Of a stretch of 64,000 bases of DNA, positions 37,765 to 46,011 are shown piece by piece (the first letter of the stretch is position 1; every line of letters starts with the position of its first letter). The stretch comes from Actinomycetota bacterium (GTDB taxonomy: Bacteria > Actinomycetota > Actinomycetes > Mycobacteriales > Mycobacteriaceae): NCBI GenBank assembly GCA_018268465.1, contig JAFDWN010000016.1, forward strand, positions 86,354 through 150,353, in the 5' to 3' direction. The position numbers and the translations under genes are program-made. Below the pieces are notes generated by a model that worked only from the letters and a program-made list of their open reading frames with translations, did no database searches and was not told the DNA's origin.

Positions 37765-38072
37765 GCGTCGAACTCGGCCGGGTCGACGAGATTCCCGTCG
37801 GCGAGGGGCGCACCTTCGCCGTCGACGGTGAGCAGATCGCGGTGTACCGGATGCGCGACGGTTCGCTGCGGGCACTCGATGCGATCTGCCCGCACAAGGG
37901 CGGACCGCTCGCCGACGGGCTGACCGACGATGCGGTGGTGGTATGCCCACTGCACAGCTACGCGTTCGACATGTGCACGGGGGCAGAGGTTTCCGGTACC
38001 GGGATGAGTGTGCGCAGCTATCCGGTGGACGTGGTGGACGGCGTCATCCGGATGGACACGGGCGCCGCTTAG
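37761..38072 (+). CDS. nirD: nitrite reductase small subunit (Rieske-type)
   Basis: A 103-residue partner of NirB. It has the Rieske fold with all four cluster ligands: Cys43 and His45 in CPHKGG, and Cys62 and His65 in CPLHSYAFD. It should therefore carry a 2Fe-2S centre, unlike enterobacterial NirD, which lacks these residues. The GTG start at 37761 overlaps the nirB stop. Its last 29 bases overlap, tail to tail, the end of the gene on the opposite strand. Confidence 0.95.
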   Translation: MSVELGRVDEIPVGEGRTFAVDGEQIAVYRMRDGSLRALDAICPHKGGPLADGLTDDAVVVCPLHSYAFDMCTGAEVSGTGMSVRSYPVDVVDGVIRMDTGAA

Positions 38073-38535
38073 CCAGTGCACGGACCGTGGCCGCCCAGCG
38101 GTCGGCTTCTGGCGACTCATCCAGCCCTGCTGGCGACCCGAACACCGTAGCGGTCCAGTTCTGGCGCGCAAATATGCCCTCGGACACCCCGCGCTCGGGT
38201 AGCACGAGCACCGGCTTACCCAGTGCGATCGCCATCCCCGCCTCGATCTGCATCCACGGCGACGTCCACACGGTATCCACCGTGGCCTGCTCAGCCGTAT
38301 CGTCGCGCCACACGCCGTGGCGGATGGACATCTGCCGAAACCCCGCTACGACCACCCCGTCGGCACGATTCATCAGACGCACCAGCTCCTCCCATGGGTC
38401 GGCGACGTAGGCCGGCCGCGTCAAGACGGTCACGGAGAAGCCGCGGGACTCCAGCGACGACAGCAGCTGCTCATAGGTGGCTTGCTGTGACCGCGTGCGC
38501 ACCGCTGGAGCGCACACCAAGACGGTGGCGCTCAA
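38044..38535 (-). CDS. TIR/nucleoside-deoxyribosyltransferase-like protein
   Basis: A 163-residue Rossmann-like protein. Strand 1 is ATVLVCAP. A turn with ADGVVVAGF follows, then SPWMQIEAGMAIALGKPVLV. This last block is the hallmark of TIR and nucleoside 2-deoxyribosyltransferase-like enzymes, with the presumed catalytic Glu98 in QIEAG. Such proteins hydrolyse NAD or modified nucleosides and often act as effectors in bacterial defence. The start is an unusual TTG at 38535 that overlaps the TGA of the upstream pentapeptide-repeat gene, so the two are translated together. The 3' end overlaps nirD on the other strand. The fold assignment is from pattern only. Confidence 0.65.
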   Translation of the reverse strand: MSATVLVCAPAVRTRSQQATYEQLLSSLESRGFSVTVLTRPAYVADPWEELVRLMNRADGVVVAGFRQMSIRHGVWRDDTAEQATVDTVWTSPWMQIEAGMAIALGKPVLVLPERGVSEGIFARQNWTATVFGSPAGLDESPEADRWAATVRALAKRRPCPSG

Positions 38536-39416
38536 TTCGCTTCGCTCGCAGCCTCACCTGCGACAGCGCCGGAGAGCGCGACACCGTCAACGACGTGGCG
38601 GCGAACCTCCTCGGGAATGCTCAGCGCCCCGACGAAACGTGCACCGCCGAGTCTCGCGCCCGTGAAGACAACACCGTCCAGGTCGACGCCATCGAACGTG
38701 GCGCCCTGGACATTTGCGTCGCTGAAGTCGGCGCCCTTCAAACTCACGTCGTCAGATTCCGAACGCGCAAGTGTGGCCCCGGCGAAATCCGCGCTTCCCA
38801 GATCGGCGTTCCTGAACTTCGCACCCCGGCAGTCCGCCTCACGAAAGTTGGCTCGCAGGCAATTCGCCCCGATGAACACGGCCTTCCGCAGATCCGCGGC
38901 CTGAAACACGGTTTCCACTGCCGTGACCTTTCTGAAGGAGGTACCCACGCAGGTGGCGCCCCACAAATCCGCGTTGGACAGGTCGGCACTGCGCGGATCT
39001 CCACCCTTCTGGCCCAAATAGCTCCCACTCAGGTCGCACTCCGCAAGGTCGGACGCGCGAAGGTCCACGGCGTACCGCAGGCCGTTGGCCAGGGCTTTTC
39101 GTATTTCCGCGGGCTGCTCCTTACGCAACATGCTCGCGATGACTTCGATGGTTTCCTTGCGGTAGGGCGTTCTCCGGCGAAGGCCGACACCCTGCTCGCT
39201 CATCGGATCGAAGAACCGCCGGAGGAGCACCGCGTTCGCCATACACTTGACTTCGCTGTCGCTCGACAACGCGTCCACGGTCTCCTTGAACGAAGCGCCG
39301 ATGGCCGCCAGACGGTCTCGCCTGGACTTGTAGTTGAAGATCCCCAGCACCGTGACGATCACACCGACGACCGCAGCGAAGACGCCGATCCAACCTTGAA
39401 CAACGCTCGCATACAA
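38532..39416 (-). CDS. membrane-anchored pentapeptide-repeat protein
   Basis: A 294-residue protein. Residues of about 7-27 form one membrane helix (WIGVFAAVVGVIVTVLGIF). A charged, helical region (30-110) with RRFFDP and EVIASMLRKEQ follows. From about 113 to 270 there are pentapeptide repeats of the A(D/N)LXX type (VDLRASDLAECDLSGSYLG, ADLSNADLWGA, ADLRKAVFIGANCLRANF, ADFSDANVQGATFDGVDLDG). These form a right-handed quadrilateral helix used as a rigid platform. The start is a TTG at 39416 with GGGAGGG eight bases upstream. It is coupled to the TIR-like gene by a TTGA overlap. It probably presents the partner at the membrane; the function is unknown. Confidence 0.8.
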   Translation of the reverse strand: MYASVVQGWIGVFAAVVGVIVTVLGIFNYKSRRDRLAAIGASFKETVDALSSDSEVKCMANAVLLRRFFDPMSEQGVGLRRRTPYRKETIEVIASMLRKEQPAEIRKALANGLRYAVDLRASDLAECDLSGSYLGQKGGDPRSADLSNADLWGATCVGTSFRKVTAVETVFQAADLRKAVFIGANCLRANFREADCRGAKFRNADLGSADFAGATLARSESDDVSLKGADFSDANVQGATFDGVDLDGVVFTGARLGGARFVGALSIPEEVRRHVVDGVALSGAVAGEAASEAN

Positions 39417-39536
39417 GGTCTTCGCCCTCCCTGACCGTGCTTACTCGCTCCAGGAGTGTAGCCGCCACCCGCGCGTGCGAAGTCGACATCGTCGAACGAG
39501 TTCGGTTGTCCTCACCCACGCCGGTCAGACCGATTG

Positions 39537-39598
39537 CGCCGAATGTGAAGCCACCGCCAAGATTTCGCGGAAATCTCGCAGAGGATTCACATTCGGCG
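39537..39598. repeat. nested palindrome, 62 bases
   Basis: Outer arms of 13 bp (CGCCGAATGTGAA at 39537-39549 and its exact complement at 39586-39598) enclose a second stem (AGATTT at 39560-39565 with AAATCT at 39571-39576, loop CGCGG). It lies just downstream of the universal stress protein gene and upstream of the pentapeptide gene, both on the minus strand. It could terminate the transporter transcript or be a dispersed palindromic repeat. Confidence 0.7.
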
Positions 39599-39618
39599 AC
39601 CGATGGAGGGACGAAAAC

Positions 39619-40011
39619 CTAGTCGTCAGCGGGTTTGACCGCCAGCACCGGCTTCGGACATTCCAGGATGAGCTGCTGGGCGACGCTGCCGAGTAACAGT
39701 TTGCCCACCGGGTTGCGGTGCCGGATGCCGATCACCAACAGCTCGGCCTCGGGGCGGTCCATCGCCGCGAGCAGTTCGTCGGCGGCGTCGACACCGACCG
39801 GCTGGATCACCTCGAACGTCAGACCGGTTTCGGCCAGCCGGGTTTCGAGATCGGCCACCTGGCCCGCACCGGCGAACCGGCGGTCCACGTAGGCGTCGCC
39901 GGCCGTGGAGTTGATGACCAGCAGCGTGGTGCCGCGCAACCCAGCTTCGGCGATGCCGTGCTCGAGCGCGGTGTGCCCGTAGCGGTCGGCGGTGTATCCG
40001 ACGACGATCAT
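39619..40011 (-). CDS. universal stress protein (UspA family)
   Basis: A 130-residue single-domain Usp. The N-terminal strand [12 protein letters not shown] and the ATP-binding signature [21 protein letters not shown] (G-2X-G-9X-G-S/A type) are present, so it probably binds ATP. The start overlaps the tctA stop (ATGA), tying its synthesis to the transporter. Usp genes accompany tripartite tricarboxylate transporters in several bacteria, where a regulatory role is suspected. It is the last gene of tctC-tctB-tctA-usp. Confidence 0.9.
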   Translation of the reverse strand: MIVVGYTADRYGHTALEHGIAEAGLRGTTLLVINSTAGDAYVDRRFAGAGQVADLETRLAETGLTFEVIQPVGVDAADELLAAMDRPEAELLVIGIRHRNPVGKLLLGSVAQQLILECPKPVLAVKPADD

Positions 40012-41627
40012 GGTTTGCTCGTCTCCTCCGGCGTGCTGGCGGTGCTGGTGTCACCCGGCGCGTTGGCCGACCCTACTCCGGCGATGACATGACCCTCGTG
40101 GTCCAGGGGCGGGAAGTCCTCGGGCGTGGCGTGGATGATATCGGGCTCCGACCGGTGGAAGAACCTGAGGATCAGCGGTACCGCGATCAACAGCACCATG
40201 GCGACATAGGTGACGATCGCCACCGGTTCGGTGAACAGGCTTCCCCAGTCACCGCCGCCGAGTTGCAGGCTCTGGCGCAGCTGACGCTCGATGCGCGGAC
40301 CGAGGATCACCCCGATGATCAGCGGCAGGATCGGCAGCCCGAAGCGGCGCATCATCAACCCGAGCAGACCGAACACCAGCAGCAACACCAGATCCATCGC
40401 GGAGATGTTCACCGCGAGCGCACCCAGCGTGGCGAAGAACAGGATGCCGGCATACAGGTACGGCCGGGGGGTGCGCAGCAGCTTGGCCCACAGCGGCGCC
40501 AGCGGCAGATTGAGCACCAGCAGCAGGAAGTTCCCGATGAACAGGCTGGCGATCAACGTCCAGATCAGCAGCGGTTCCTTGTCGAACAGCGTGGGCCCCG
40601 GCTGGATGCCGTAGGACACGAACGCCGTCAGCATCACCGCCGCAGTGGCGTTGGTGGGCAGGCCCAGCGACAGCATCGGTACGAGAGTGCCCGCCGCCGA
40701 GGCGTTGTTGGCGGCCTCCGGTCCGGCCACCCCCTCGATGGCGCCCTTGCCGAACTCCTCGGGGTGTTTGGACAGTTTGCGTTCGGTGACATAGGACAGG
40801 AACGTCGGCAGCTCCGCGCCGCCGGCGGGCAGCGCCCCGAACGGGAACCCGAATGCGGTGCCCCGCAACCACGGCTTCCACGAACGGCGCCAGTCCGATT
40901 TACTCATCCACGGCCGTCCCACCGGGATGACGTCGGCCGGGCGGCGGCGCAGATGGGCCGCGACCCACAGCGCCTCACCGAGGGCGAAGATCGCCACCGC
41001 GATGACCACGATGTCGATGCCGTCGGAGAGCTGCGGCAGGCCGAATGTGGCGCGCGGCTGGCCCGTCAGCGAGTCGATGCCGACCAGCCCGATCGACAGC
41101 CCGAGGAGCAGCGAAATCAGCCCCCGCATCTTCGAGGCGCCGAGCACGGCGGTGACCGCAACCAGCGCGAACAGCATGATCGCCAGGTAGGACGGCGCGC
41201 CGAGCGTGACGGCGAACCGCGACACCGCCGGGGCGAACGCCGCGAGCAGCGTGGTGCCGATCGCGCCCGCCACGAACGACCCGATCGCCGCCGTGGCCAG
41301 CGCCTGCGCGGCACGGCCGGCCTTGGCCATCTTGTTGCCCTCGATCGCGGTGATCACCGACGACGATTCACCCGGTGTGTTGAGCAGGATCGACGTGGTC
41401 GACCCGCCGTACATACCCCCGTAGAAGATGCCGGCGAACATGATGAACGCCGCGCTGGGACTGACGTTGTAGGTGATCGGCAGCAGCAGCGCCACCGTCA
41501 TCGCCGGGCCGATACCCGGCAGCACCCCGACTGCGGTGCCCAACAGCACGCCGATCGCCGCGTACAGCAGATTCATCGGGGTCGCGGCCTCGGCGAACCC
41601 CTGCAACAGCCACTCGAAGTTACCCAT
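40008..41627 (-). CDS. tctA: tripartite tricarboxylate transporter, large membrane subunit
   Basis: A 539-residue polytopic protein, the main channel subunit of a TctABC secondary transporter for citrate-like acids. Two diagnostic glycine-rich regions are seen: [21 protein letters not shown] near the N-terminus and [17 protein letters not shown] around residue 255. [25 protein letters not shown] is also typical. About twelve membrane segments can be picked out. The ATG abuts the tctB stop (TAGATG), and the stop overlaps the Usp gene. The C-terminal 35 residues are hydrophilic. Confidence 0.95.
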   Translation of the reverse strand: MGNFEWLLQGFAEAATPMNLLYAAIGVLLGTAVGVLPGIGPAMTVALLLPITYNVSPSAAFIMFAGIFYGGMYGGSTTSILLNTPGESSSVITAIEGNKMAKAGRAAQALATAAIGSFVAGAIGTTLLAAFAPAVSRFAVTLGAPSYLAIMLFALVAVTAVLGASKMRGLISLLLGLSIGLVGIDSLTGQPRATFGLPQLSDGIDIVVIAVAIFALGEALWVAAHLRRRPADVIPVGRPWMSKSDWRRSWKPWLRGTAFGFPFGALPAGGAELPTFLSYVTERKLSKHPEEFGKGAIEGVAGPEAANNASAAGTLVPMLSLGLPTNATAAVMLTAFVSYGIQPGPTLFDKEPLLIWTLIASLFIGNFLLLVLNLPLAPLWAKLLRTPRPYLYAGILFFATLGALAVNISAMDLVLLLVFGLLGLMMRRFGLPILPLIIGVILGPRIERQLRQSLQLGGGDWGSLFTEPVAIVTYVAMVLLIAVPLILRFFHRSEPDIIHATPEDFPPLDHEGHVIAGVGSANAPGDTSTASTPEETSKP

Positions 41628-42143
41628 CTACAGAATCCCGTCCAGAATGCCTGCGGGCAGCGGGATTCCGAGCCCGGAATAGAACGCATAGAAGCTGCCC
41701 ACCGACAGCACCGTTCCGATCACGATGTTCCGGACGTAGTGCTTGCTACCCAGAATCGTTGCGGCGCCGGCGAACAGCACCGCGCCCATGATCGCCCAGC
41801 CGAGTGGCTGTACGCCCACGATGACCGCCACGAACAACCCGACGAGCAGTGCGACGGTGCGCCAGTCGCTGGGTTCGTCCAGGTCGATGTCCTCGCCGCC
41901 GTCGGGCTCCCCCTGCGACCCGCGCAGGATCGCCACCGCCAGCACCACCGCCATGACCAGCAGGCCAATGCCGATGACGATCGGAAACATCCGCGGTCCA
42001 ACAGGATCCACCTTCGCGTAGCCGCCGGGTAGCGCCACCGCGTCGTAGATCACGAACACACCGACGCACACCATCACCACACAGACGATGAACTGTGCGA
42101 AATCCGGCCGTGCCTTCTTCACGATCGTGTCCGGGGTGCTCAT
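41628..42143 (-). CDS. tctB: tripartite tricarboxylate transporter, small membrane subunit
   Basis: A 171-residue four-helix membrane protein of the TctB family. Features are the first helix (FIVCVVMVCVGVFVIYDAVAL), GPRMFPIVIGIGL, and the pair of helices near the C-terminus around GWAIMGAVLF. It assists TctA. The start is the ATG at 42143, which overlaps the tctC stop (ATGA); the open frame extends further but without homology. Confidence 0.92.
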   Translation of the reverse strand: MSTPDTIVKKARPDFAQFIVCVVMVCVGVFVIYDAVALPGGYAKVDPVGPRMFPIVIGIGLLVMAVVLAVAILRGSQGEPDGGEDIDLDEPSDWRTVALLVGLFVAVIVGVQPLGWAIMGAVLFAGAATILGSKHYVRNIVIGTVLSVGSFYAFYSGLGIPLPAGILDGIL

Positions 42144-43186
42144 ACCAGGCCCAGCTCGGTCAGCGTCGATTCGACGCGCTTGTCCTGCTCGGCCAGGAAC
42201 TCTTCGAACTGCGGTCCGGTCAAGAACGCGTCGCTCCAGCCGTTCTTCACCAGTGCCTCCTTCCATGCGTCGGTGCCGTGAAGTTTCTCCAGGATCTGGA
42301 CCATCGCCGCGCGGTCCTCGTCGGAGATTCCCGGCGGGGCGAGGATGCCGCGCCAGTTGGTGAATGTGAGGTCGATACCGGCCTCGGTGAGGGTGGGCGC
42401 GTCGATACCCTCGACTCGCTCATTGCCCGACACCGCAAGCACCCGCACCTCGCCGGCCTCGATCTGGTCGACGTACTCGCCCAGACCCGAGGTCCCCGCG
42501 GCGATCTTCTTGCCGAGCAGCGCAGTGAGCAGATCCCCGCCTCCGTCGTAGGAGACGTAGTTGACCTGGGCCGGGTCCACACCCACCGCGCGGGCGGTCT
42601 CCATCGGGAACAGATGGTCGGGCCCGCCGGGTGAGGATCCACCGCCGACGGTCACTTTCGACGGGTCGGCCTTCCACGCCGCAACGAAGTCGTTGACGGT
42701 CTTGAATGGGGAATCGCCGGGGACGAGGATGCCTTCCTGTTCCTCGACCATGCGCGCCAGCGCGGTGGCGTCGGACGCCCGGGCTTTCGACCCGTTGGTG
42801 TAGGTGGCGCCGACGACACCCAGCCCCATCATCATCATGAGGTCGCCGTTGCCTTTTTCGTTCATCAGTCGGGCCATGGCCACTGTGCCGCCGGCACCGA
42901 TGACGTTGAAGACCTCCACCCGGCCGGTGATGTCCTCGTCCTCCATGATCTTGACCGCCGTGCGCGCGGTGAGGTCGTAACCGCCGCCGGGGCTGTTGGG
43001 CACCATCATCCGCAGCCGGTGCAGTCCCGCCGCGTCGTCCCCACGCGTCACACCGCACGCGGACAGCGCGAGCGCTGCGATGGCGGCGATGACCACCCCG
43101 ACAAACAGATGTTGCGCCGCCCGCCCTCGGCGGTGTTCGAATTGAGGTCCCGTCGGTTTTGCTGTCACCGTCACACTCCCAGTCAC
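42140..43186 (-). CDS. tctC: tripartite tricarboxylate transporter, substrate-binding lipoprotein
   Basis: A 348-residue extracellular binding protein of the Bug/TctC family. After a basic N-terminus, the signal ends in the lipobox ALSAC (Cys at about residue 44), so it is membrane-tethered. The mature domain shows MVPNSPGGGYDLTAR, VGGGSSPGGPDHLF and YDGGGDLLTALLGKKIAAGTS, which form the carboxylate pocket. It feeds TctA/TctB, and the substrate is probably a di- or tricarboxylate. The start is a GTG at 43186. The promoter region is shared with the divergent sensor kinase. Confidence 0.93.
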   Translation of the reverse strand: MTGSVTVTAKPTGPQFEHRRGRAAQHLFVGVVIAAIAALALSACGVTRGDDAAGLHRLRMMVPNSPGGGYDLTARTAVKIMEDEDITGRVEVFNVIGAGGTVAMARLMNEKGNGDLMMMMGLGVVGATYTNGSKARASDATALARMVEEQEGILVPGDSPFKTVNDFVAAWKADPSKVTVGGGSSPGGPDHLFPMETARAVGVDPAQVNYVSYDGGGDLLTALLGKKIAAGTSGLGEYVDQIEAGEVRVLAVSGNERVEGIDAPTLTEAGIDLTFTNWRGILAPPGISDEDRAAMVQILEKLHGTDAWKEALVKNGWSDAFLTGPQFEEFLAEQDKRVESTLTELGLV

Positions 43187-43221
43187 TAAGTTGTGATGCT
43201 CAGCAATACTGGACTTCGACA

Positions 43222-44922
43222 GTGAGCCACGTCACTGATGAGTACGAAAAGGACGTATTGGTCATTCTGAACATCGCCGAGTCGACGACATCCCCGTGGC
43301 CGTCGTTCCTGCGAGGCTTCCGCAGCCTCGCGGGCCAGTTCCTGGCGTTCCAGCTGGTCGTGGTGCTGGTGGTGCTGTTCGCCGTCGCCGCGGTGTCGGT
43401 CGCCCAGTCCACCAGGGAGTTCCGTGAGGTCCGGGGCCAGCGGATGATCGCGGTCGCCGAGAACATGGCTTCCACGCCCATCGTGCGGGACCGCTACGCC
43501 GACCCGTTCGCGGCGCGAGTCCTCGCACCCGAGGTCGACAGGGCGGTCGCGCTCTCGGGTGCCGCCCTCGCCGAGATCATCGATCCCGCCGGGGTGGTGC
43601 AGGTGTCCTCGGACCCGAGCCGCATCGGGCAGCGCACCGACCTGGACGTCACGCACGCCGACGAGGGCAGGGCGTGGTTCGGTGACATGGACATCGACGG
43701 CGTGCACAGCCTGGTGGGGCAGGTCCCGATCCTGTCGGCGACGGGACAGGTGCTCGCGATCGCATCGGTCAGCGAGCGTTACCCCTCGGTGTGGGATCTG
43801 CTCGGCGGCGCGGGCGAACGGCTGCTGTTCTATCTCAGTCTCGGGGCGGCACTGGGGCTGGTGGCGTCGTGGTTGCTCTCGCGGCGGATCAAACGGCACA
43901 CCCGGGGCCTGGAGATCGCCGAGATCGCCAACCTGGCCGATCATCGAGAAGCGTTGCTGCACAGCATTCGCGAGGGTGTGGTCGCGGTGAACCCCGAAGG
44001 CGACATCACGCTGCTCAACGACAGCGCCCAGGACCTGCTGGGCATCACCGGCGAGAGTGTGGGGCGCCGGGTCGACGGAGTCGGGCTCGATCCCGCGGTG
44101 GTCGATTTCCTGCTTTCCGGGGAGGACGGCCAAGACGTGGTGATCGCCACCCCCACAAGGATTCTCGCGCTGAACCGGCGGGCGGCCACCAGCCAGGGAC
44201 AGCGGATCGGTACCGTCACGACCATGCGCGACAGCACCGAACTGGCCGCGCTGCAAGGTCAGCTGTCCTCACACAAGAGCGTCACCGACACGTTGCGCGC
44301 CCAGACCCACGAATTCGCCAACCAGCTGCACACCATCTCCGGTCTGGTCCAGCTGGGTGAATTCGACGCCGTGCGTGACCTGGTGGGAACGCTGACCCGG
44401 CGGCGCGCCGAGATCAGCGACGCCGTGACACAACACATCTCCGATCCCGCCGTCGCGGCGCTGCTCATCGCCAAGACCACGCTGGCGGCCGAGGGCGGTG
44501 TCCGGCTCACCATCGCACCCGAATCGCACCTCACCGCACTGGAGCCGGCACTGGCCACCGACGTGATCACGCTGCTGGGCAACCTCGTCGACAATGCCGT
44601 GGACGTCTCGGTGGGTGCCGCCGACCCGCGGGTGACGGTGTGTATCGCCGACCACGACGGCCTGGTCATCTCGGTGGCCGACGCCGGTCCCGGCGTTCCA
44701 GAACACCTGCGGGAAGAGATCTTCGCCCGGGGAGTCACCTCCAAACCGGACGTGCCCGGCGGCCGCGGCATCGGGCTGGCGCTGGTACGCCTGGTCACCA
44801 GTCAGCACGGCGGCACCGTGGAGGTCGCAGACGGACCCTGCGGCGGAGCGCTTTTCGTGGTGCGGCTGCCGCCCATCACGGCGGTCGGCGCCGCAGCCCG
44901 CGAAACGGCCGCCCGTGCGTGA
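43222..44922 (+). CDS. CitA/DcuS-type sensor histidine kinase
   Basis: A membrane sensor of about 566 residues. The order is membrane helix 1 (QFLAFQLVVVLVVLFAVAAV), an extracellular Cache-like domain (about 80-190) that should bind a carboxylate, membrane helix 2 (LLFYLSLGAALGLVASWLL), a PAS domain, the H-box and an ATPase. The phospho-histidine is in AQTHEFANQLHTISGL. The N-box is NLVDNAVDV and the G-boxes are DAGPGVPE and GGRGIGLALV. It likely senses the substrate of the adjacent TctABC. I used the GTG at 43222; a TTG at 43258 with AAAAGGA just upstream is possible and would leave more room for the divergent promoter. Confidence 0.9.
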   Translation: MSHVTDEYEKDVLVILNIAESTTSPWPSFLRGFRSLAGQFLAFQLVVVLVVLFAVAAVSVAQSTREFREVRGQRMIAVAENMASTPIVRDRYADPFAARVLAPEVDRAVALSGAALAEIIDPAGVVQVSSDPSRIGQRTDLDVTHADEGRAWFGDMDIDGVHSLVGQVPILSATGQVLAIASVSERYPSVWDLLGGAGERLLFYLSLGAALGLVASWLLSRRIKRHTRGLEIAEIANLADHREALLHSIREGVVAVNPEGDITLLNDSAQDLLGITGESVGRRVDGVGLDPAVVDFLLSGEDGQDVVIATPTRILALNRRAATSQGQRIGTVTTMRDSTELAALQGQLSSHKSVTDTLRAQTHEFANQLHTISGLVQLGEFDAVRDLVGTLTRRRAEISDAVTQHISDPAVAALLIAKTTLAAEGGVRLTIAPESHLTALEPALATDVITLLGNLVDNAVDVSVGAADPRVTVCIADHDGLVISVADAGPGVPEHLREEIFARGVTSKPDVPGGRGIGLALVRLVTSQHGGTVEVADGPCGGALFVVRLPPITAVGAAARETAARA

Positions 44923-45586
44923 CGTCCTCGTCGTCGACGACGACTTCATGGTCGCCGAGATCCACCGGCGCTTCGTCGAACAGGTCGACGGGTTCCGCGC
45001 GGTCGCGGTCGTACGCACCGGCGGCGAGGCGTTGACCGCCGCCGCCGACCTGCACCCGGATCTGATCCTGCTCGACGTCTACCTGCCCGATATGACCGGC
45101 TTGGAGGTGCTGCGGCGGCTGCGTTCCTCGGGTGACGGGGTCGGGGTCATCATGATCACGGCCGCGCGGGAACTGGACACGGTCAGCGGTGCGCTGGACG
45201 GCGGTGCCGCCGACTACCTCATCAAACCGTTCGAGTTCCCGCAGCTGCGGGCCAAACTCGAGGCGTTCGCGGCCCGCGCCGACGCGCTGGAATCCGACCG
45301 CGGCGCCGACCAGTCACTCATCGATTCGTTGTTCGGCGCGCCGGCGGCCGCCCACGCCCAGCAGGATGTCCTGCCGAAAGGCCTCGGCGCGGAGACCGGC
45401 AGGTTGGTCCTGGATGCAGTGCGCGCCGCCGGCGAGGTGTCGGCGGCCGAATGCGCCGACCTCGTCGGTATCTCGCGGGTCAGCGCCCGCCGCTACCTCG
45501 AACACTATCTGCGGACCGGGGCGGTGGAGCTGCGGCTGCAATACGGGGTGGGCAGGCCGGAGCGGCGTTACCGCGCCGCGCAGTGA
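44915..45586 (+). CDS. CitB/DpiA-type response regulator
   Basis: A 223-residue regulator. The receiver domain has the acidic pocket VVDDD (Asp8-10), the phospho-acceptor Asp54 in ILLDVYLPDM and Lys104 in YLIKPFEF. The C-terminal helix-turn-helix (VSAAECADLVGISRVSARRYLEHYL) is typical of the citrate/malate group. It overlaps the kinase gene by 8 bases. It probably activates tctCBA. The last 107 bases overlap the end of the DUF2784 gene on the other strand. Confidence 0.93.
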   Translation: MRDVLVVDDDFMVAEIHRRFVEQVDGFRAVAVVRTGGEALTAAADLHPDLILLDVYLPDMTGLEVLRRLRSSGDGVGVIMITAARELDTVSGALDGGAADYLIKPFEFPQLRAKLEAFAARADALESDRGADQSLIDSLFGAPAAAHAQQDVLPKGLGAETGRLVLDAVRAAGEVSAAECADLVGISRVSARRYLEHYLRTGAVELRLQYGVGRPERRYRAAQ

Positions 45587-45947
45587 GACGGCGGACCGCC
45601 CCCAGCCAGGACACCACGACCACCGCGAACACCGCGAGCTGCACCACGCTCTGCTGGCCCGCCGGATACACCACACCGGTGAGGTAGTGCGCGATGAACC
45701 CGTCGGGACGGATCGGGGCCATACCCGCGCCGGCGCGTGCCCAACGTTCCAGCGAGGTCAGCGGGCACGGCAGCACCCACACCACACTGCTGACCGCCCA
45801 CGTCACCGTGGCAGCGTGCAGCCACAGGGTGCGCGGCCACCACCACGCGAGGAAGCCACCCACCGCCAGGTATCCGAGGAACGCGAAATGCGCGGCGACG
45901 GCGAGGACCGCGACGAACGCGAACGCGAGGACTGCCGGATCGTTCAT
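45480..45947 (-). CDS. DUF2784 membrane protein
   Basis: A 155-residue protein with four hydrophobic segments. The DUF2784 blocks are GYLAVGGFLAWWWPRTLWLH, WVLPCPLTSLERWAR and GFIAHYLTGVVYPAG. Its function is unknown. The Pro/Ala-rich tail from about residue 130 is encoded opposite the response-regulator gene and may be dispensable. The ATG at 45947 precedes the first helix. It is divergent from the serine-hydrolase-like lipoprotein gene. Confidence 0.82.
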   Translation of the reverse strand: MNDPAVLAFAFVAVLAVAAHFAFLGYLAVGGFLAWWWPRTLWLHAATVTWAVSSVVWVLPCPLTSLERWARAGAGMAPIRPDGFIAHYLTGVVYPAGQQSVVQLAVFAVVVVSWLGAVRRLTARRGNAAPACPPRIAAAAPPPRSADSVRGSGGR

Positions 45948-46011
45948 GCCTGCGCCCCATCGTAGTCCGCAGGCCCGGCCCCACGCGGGCCCGATTCTGC
46001 CAAGATCAATC

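Noticed and set aside
35080-37950. A 956-codon open frame on the minus strand
   Set aside because: It lies antisense to nirB and nirD, is Arg/His/Gly-rich with no motif, and is the normal shadow of high-GC codon use.
39437-39622. A 61-codon plus-strand frame between the pentapeptide and Usp genes
   Set aside because: It runs through the nested palindrome and has no homology or start context.
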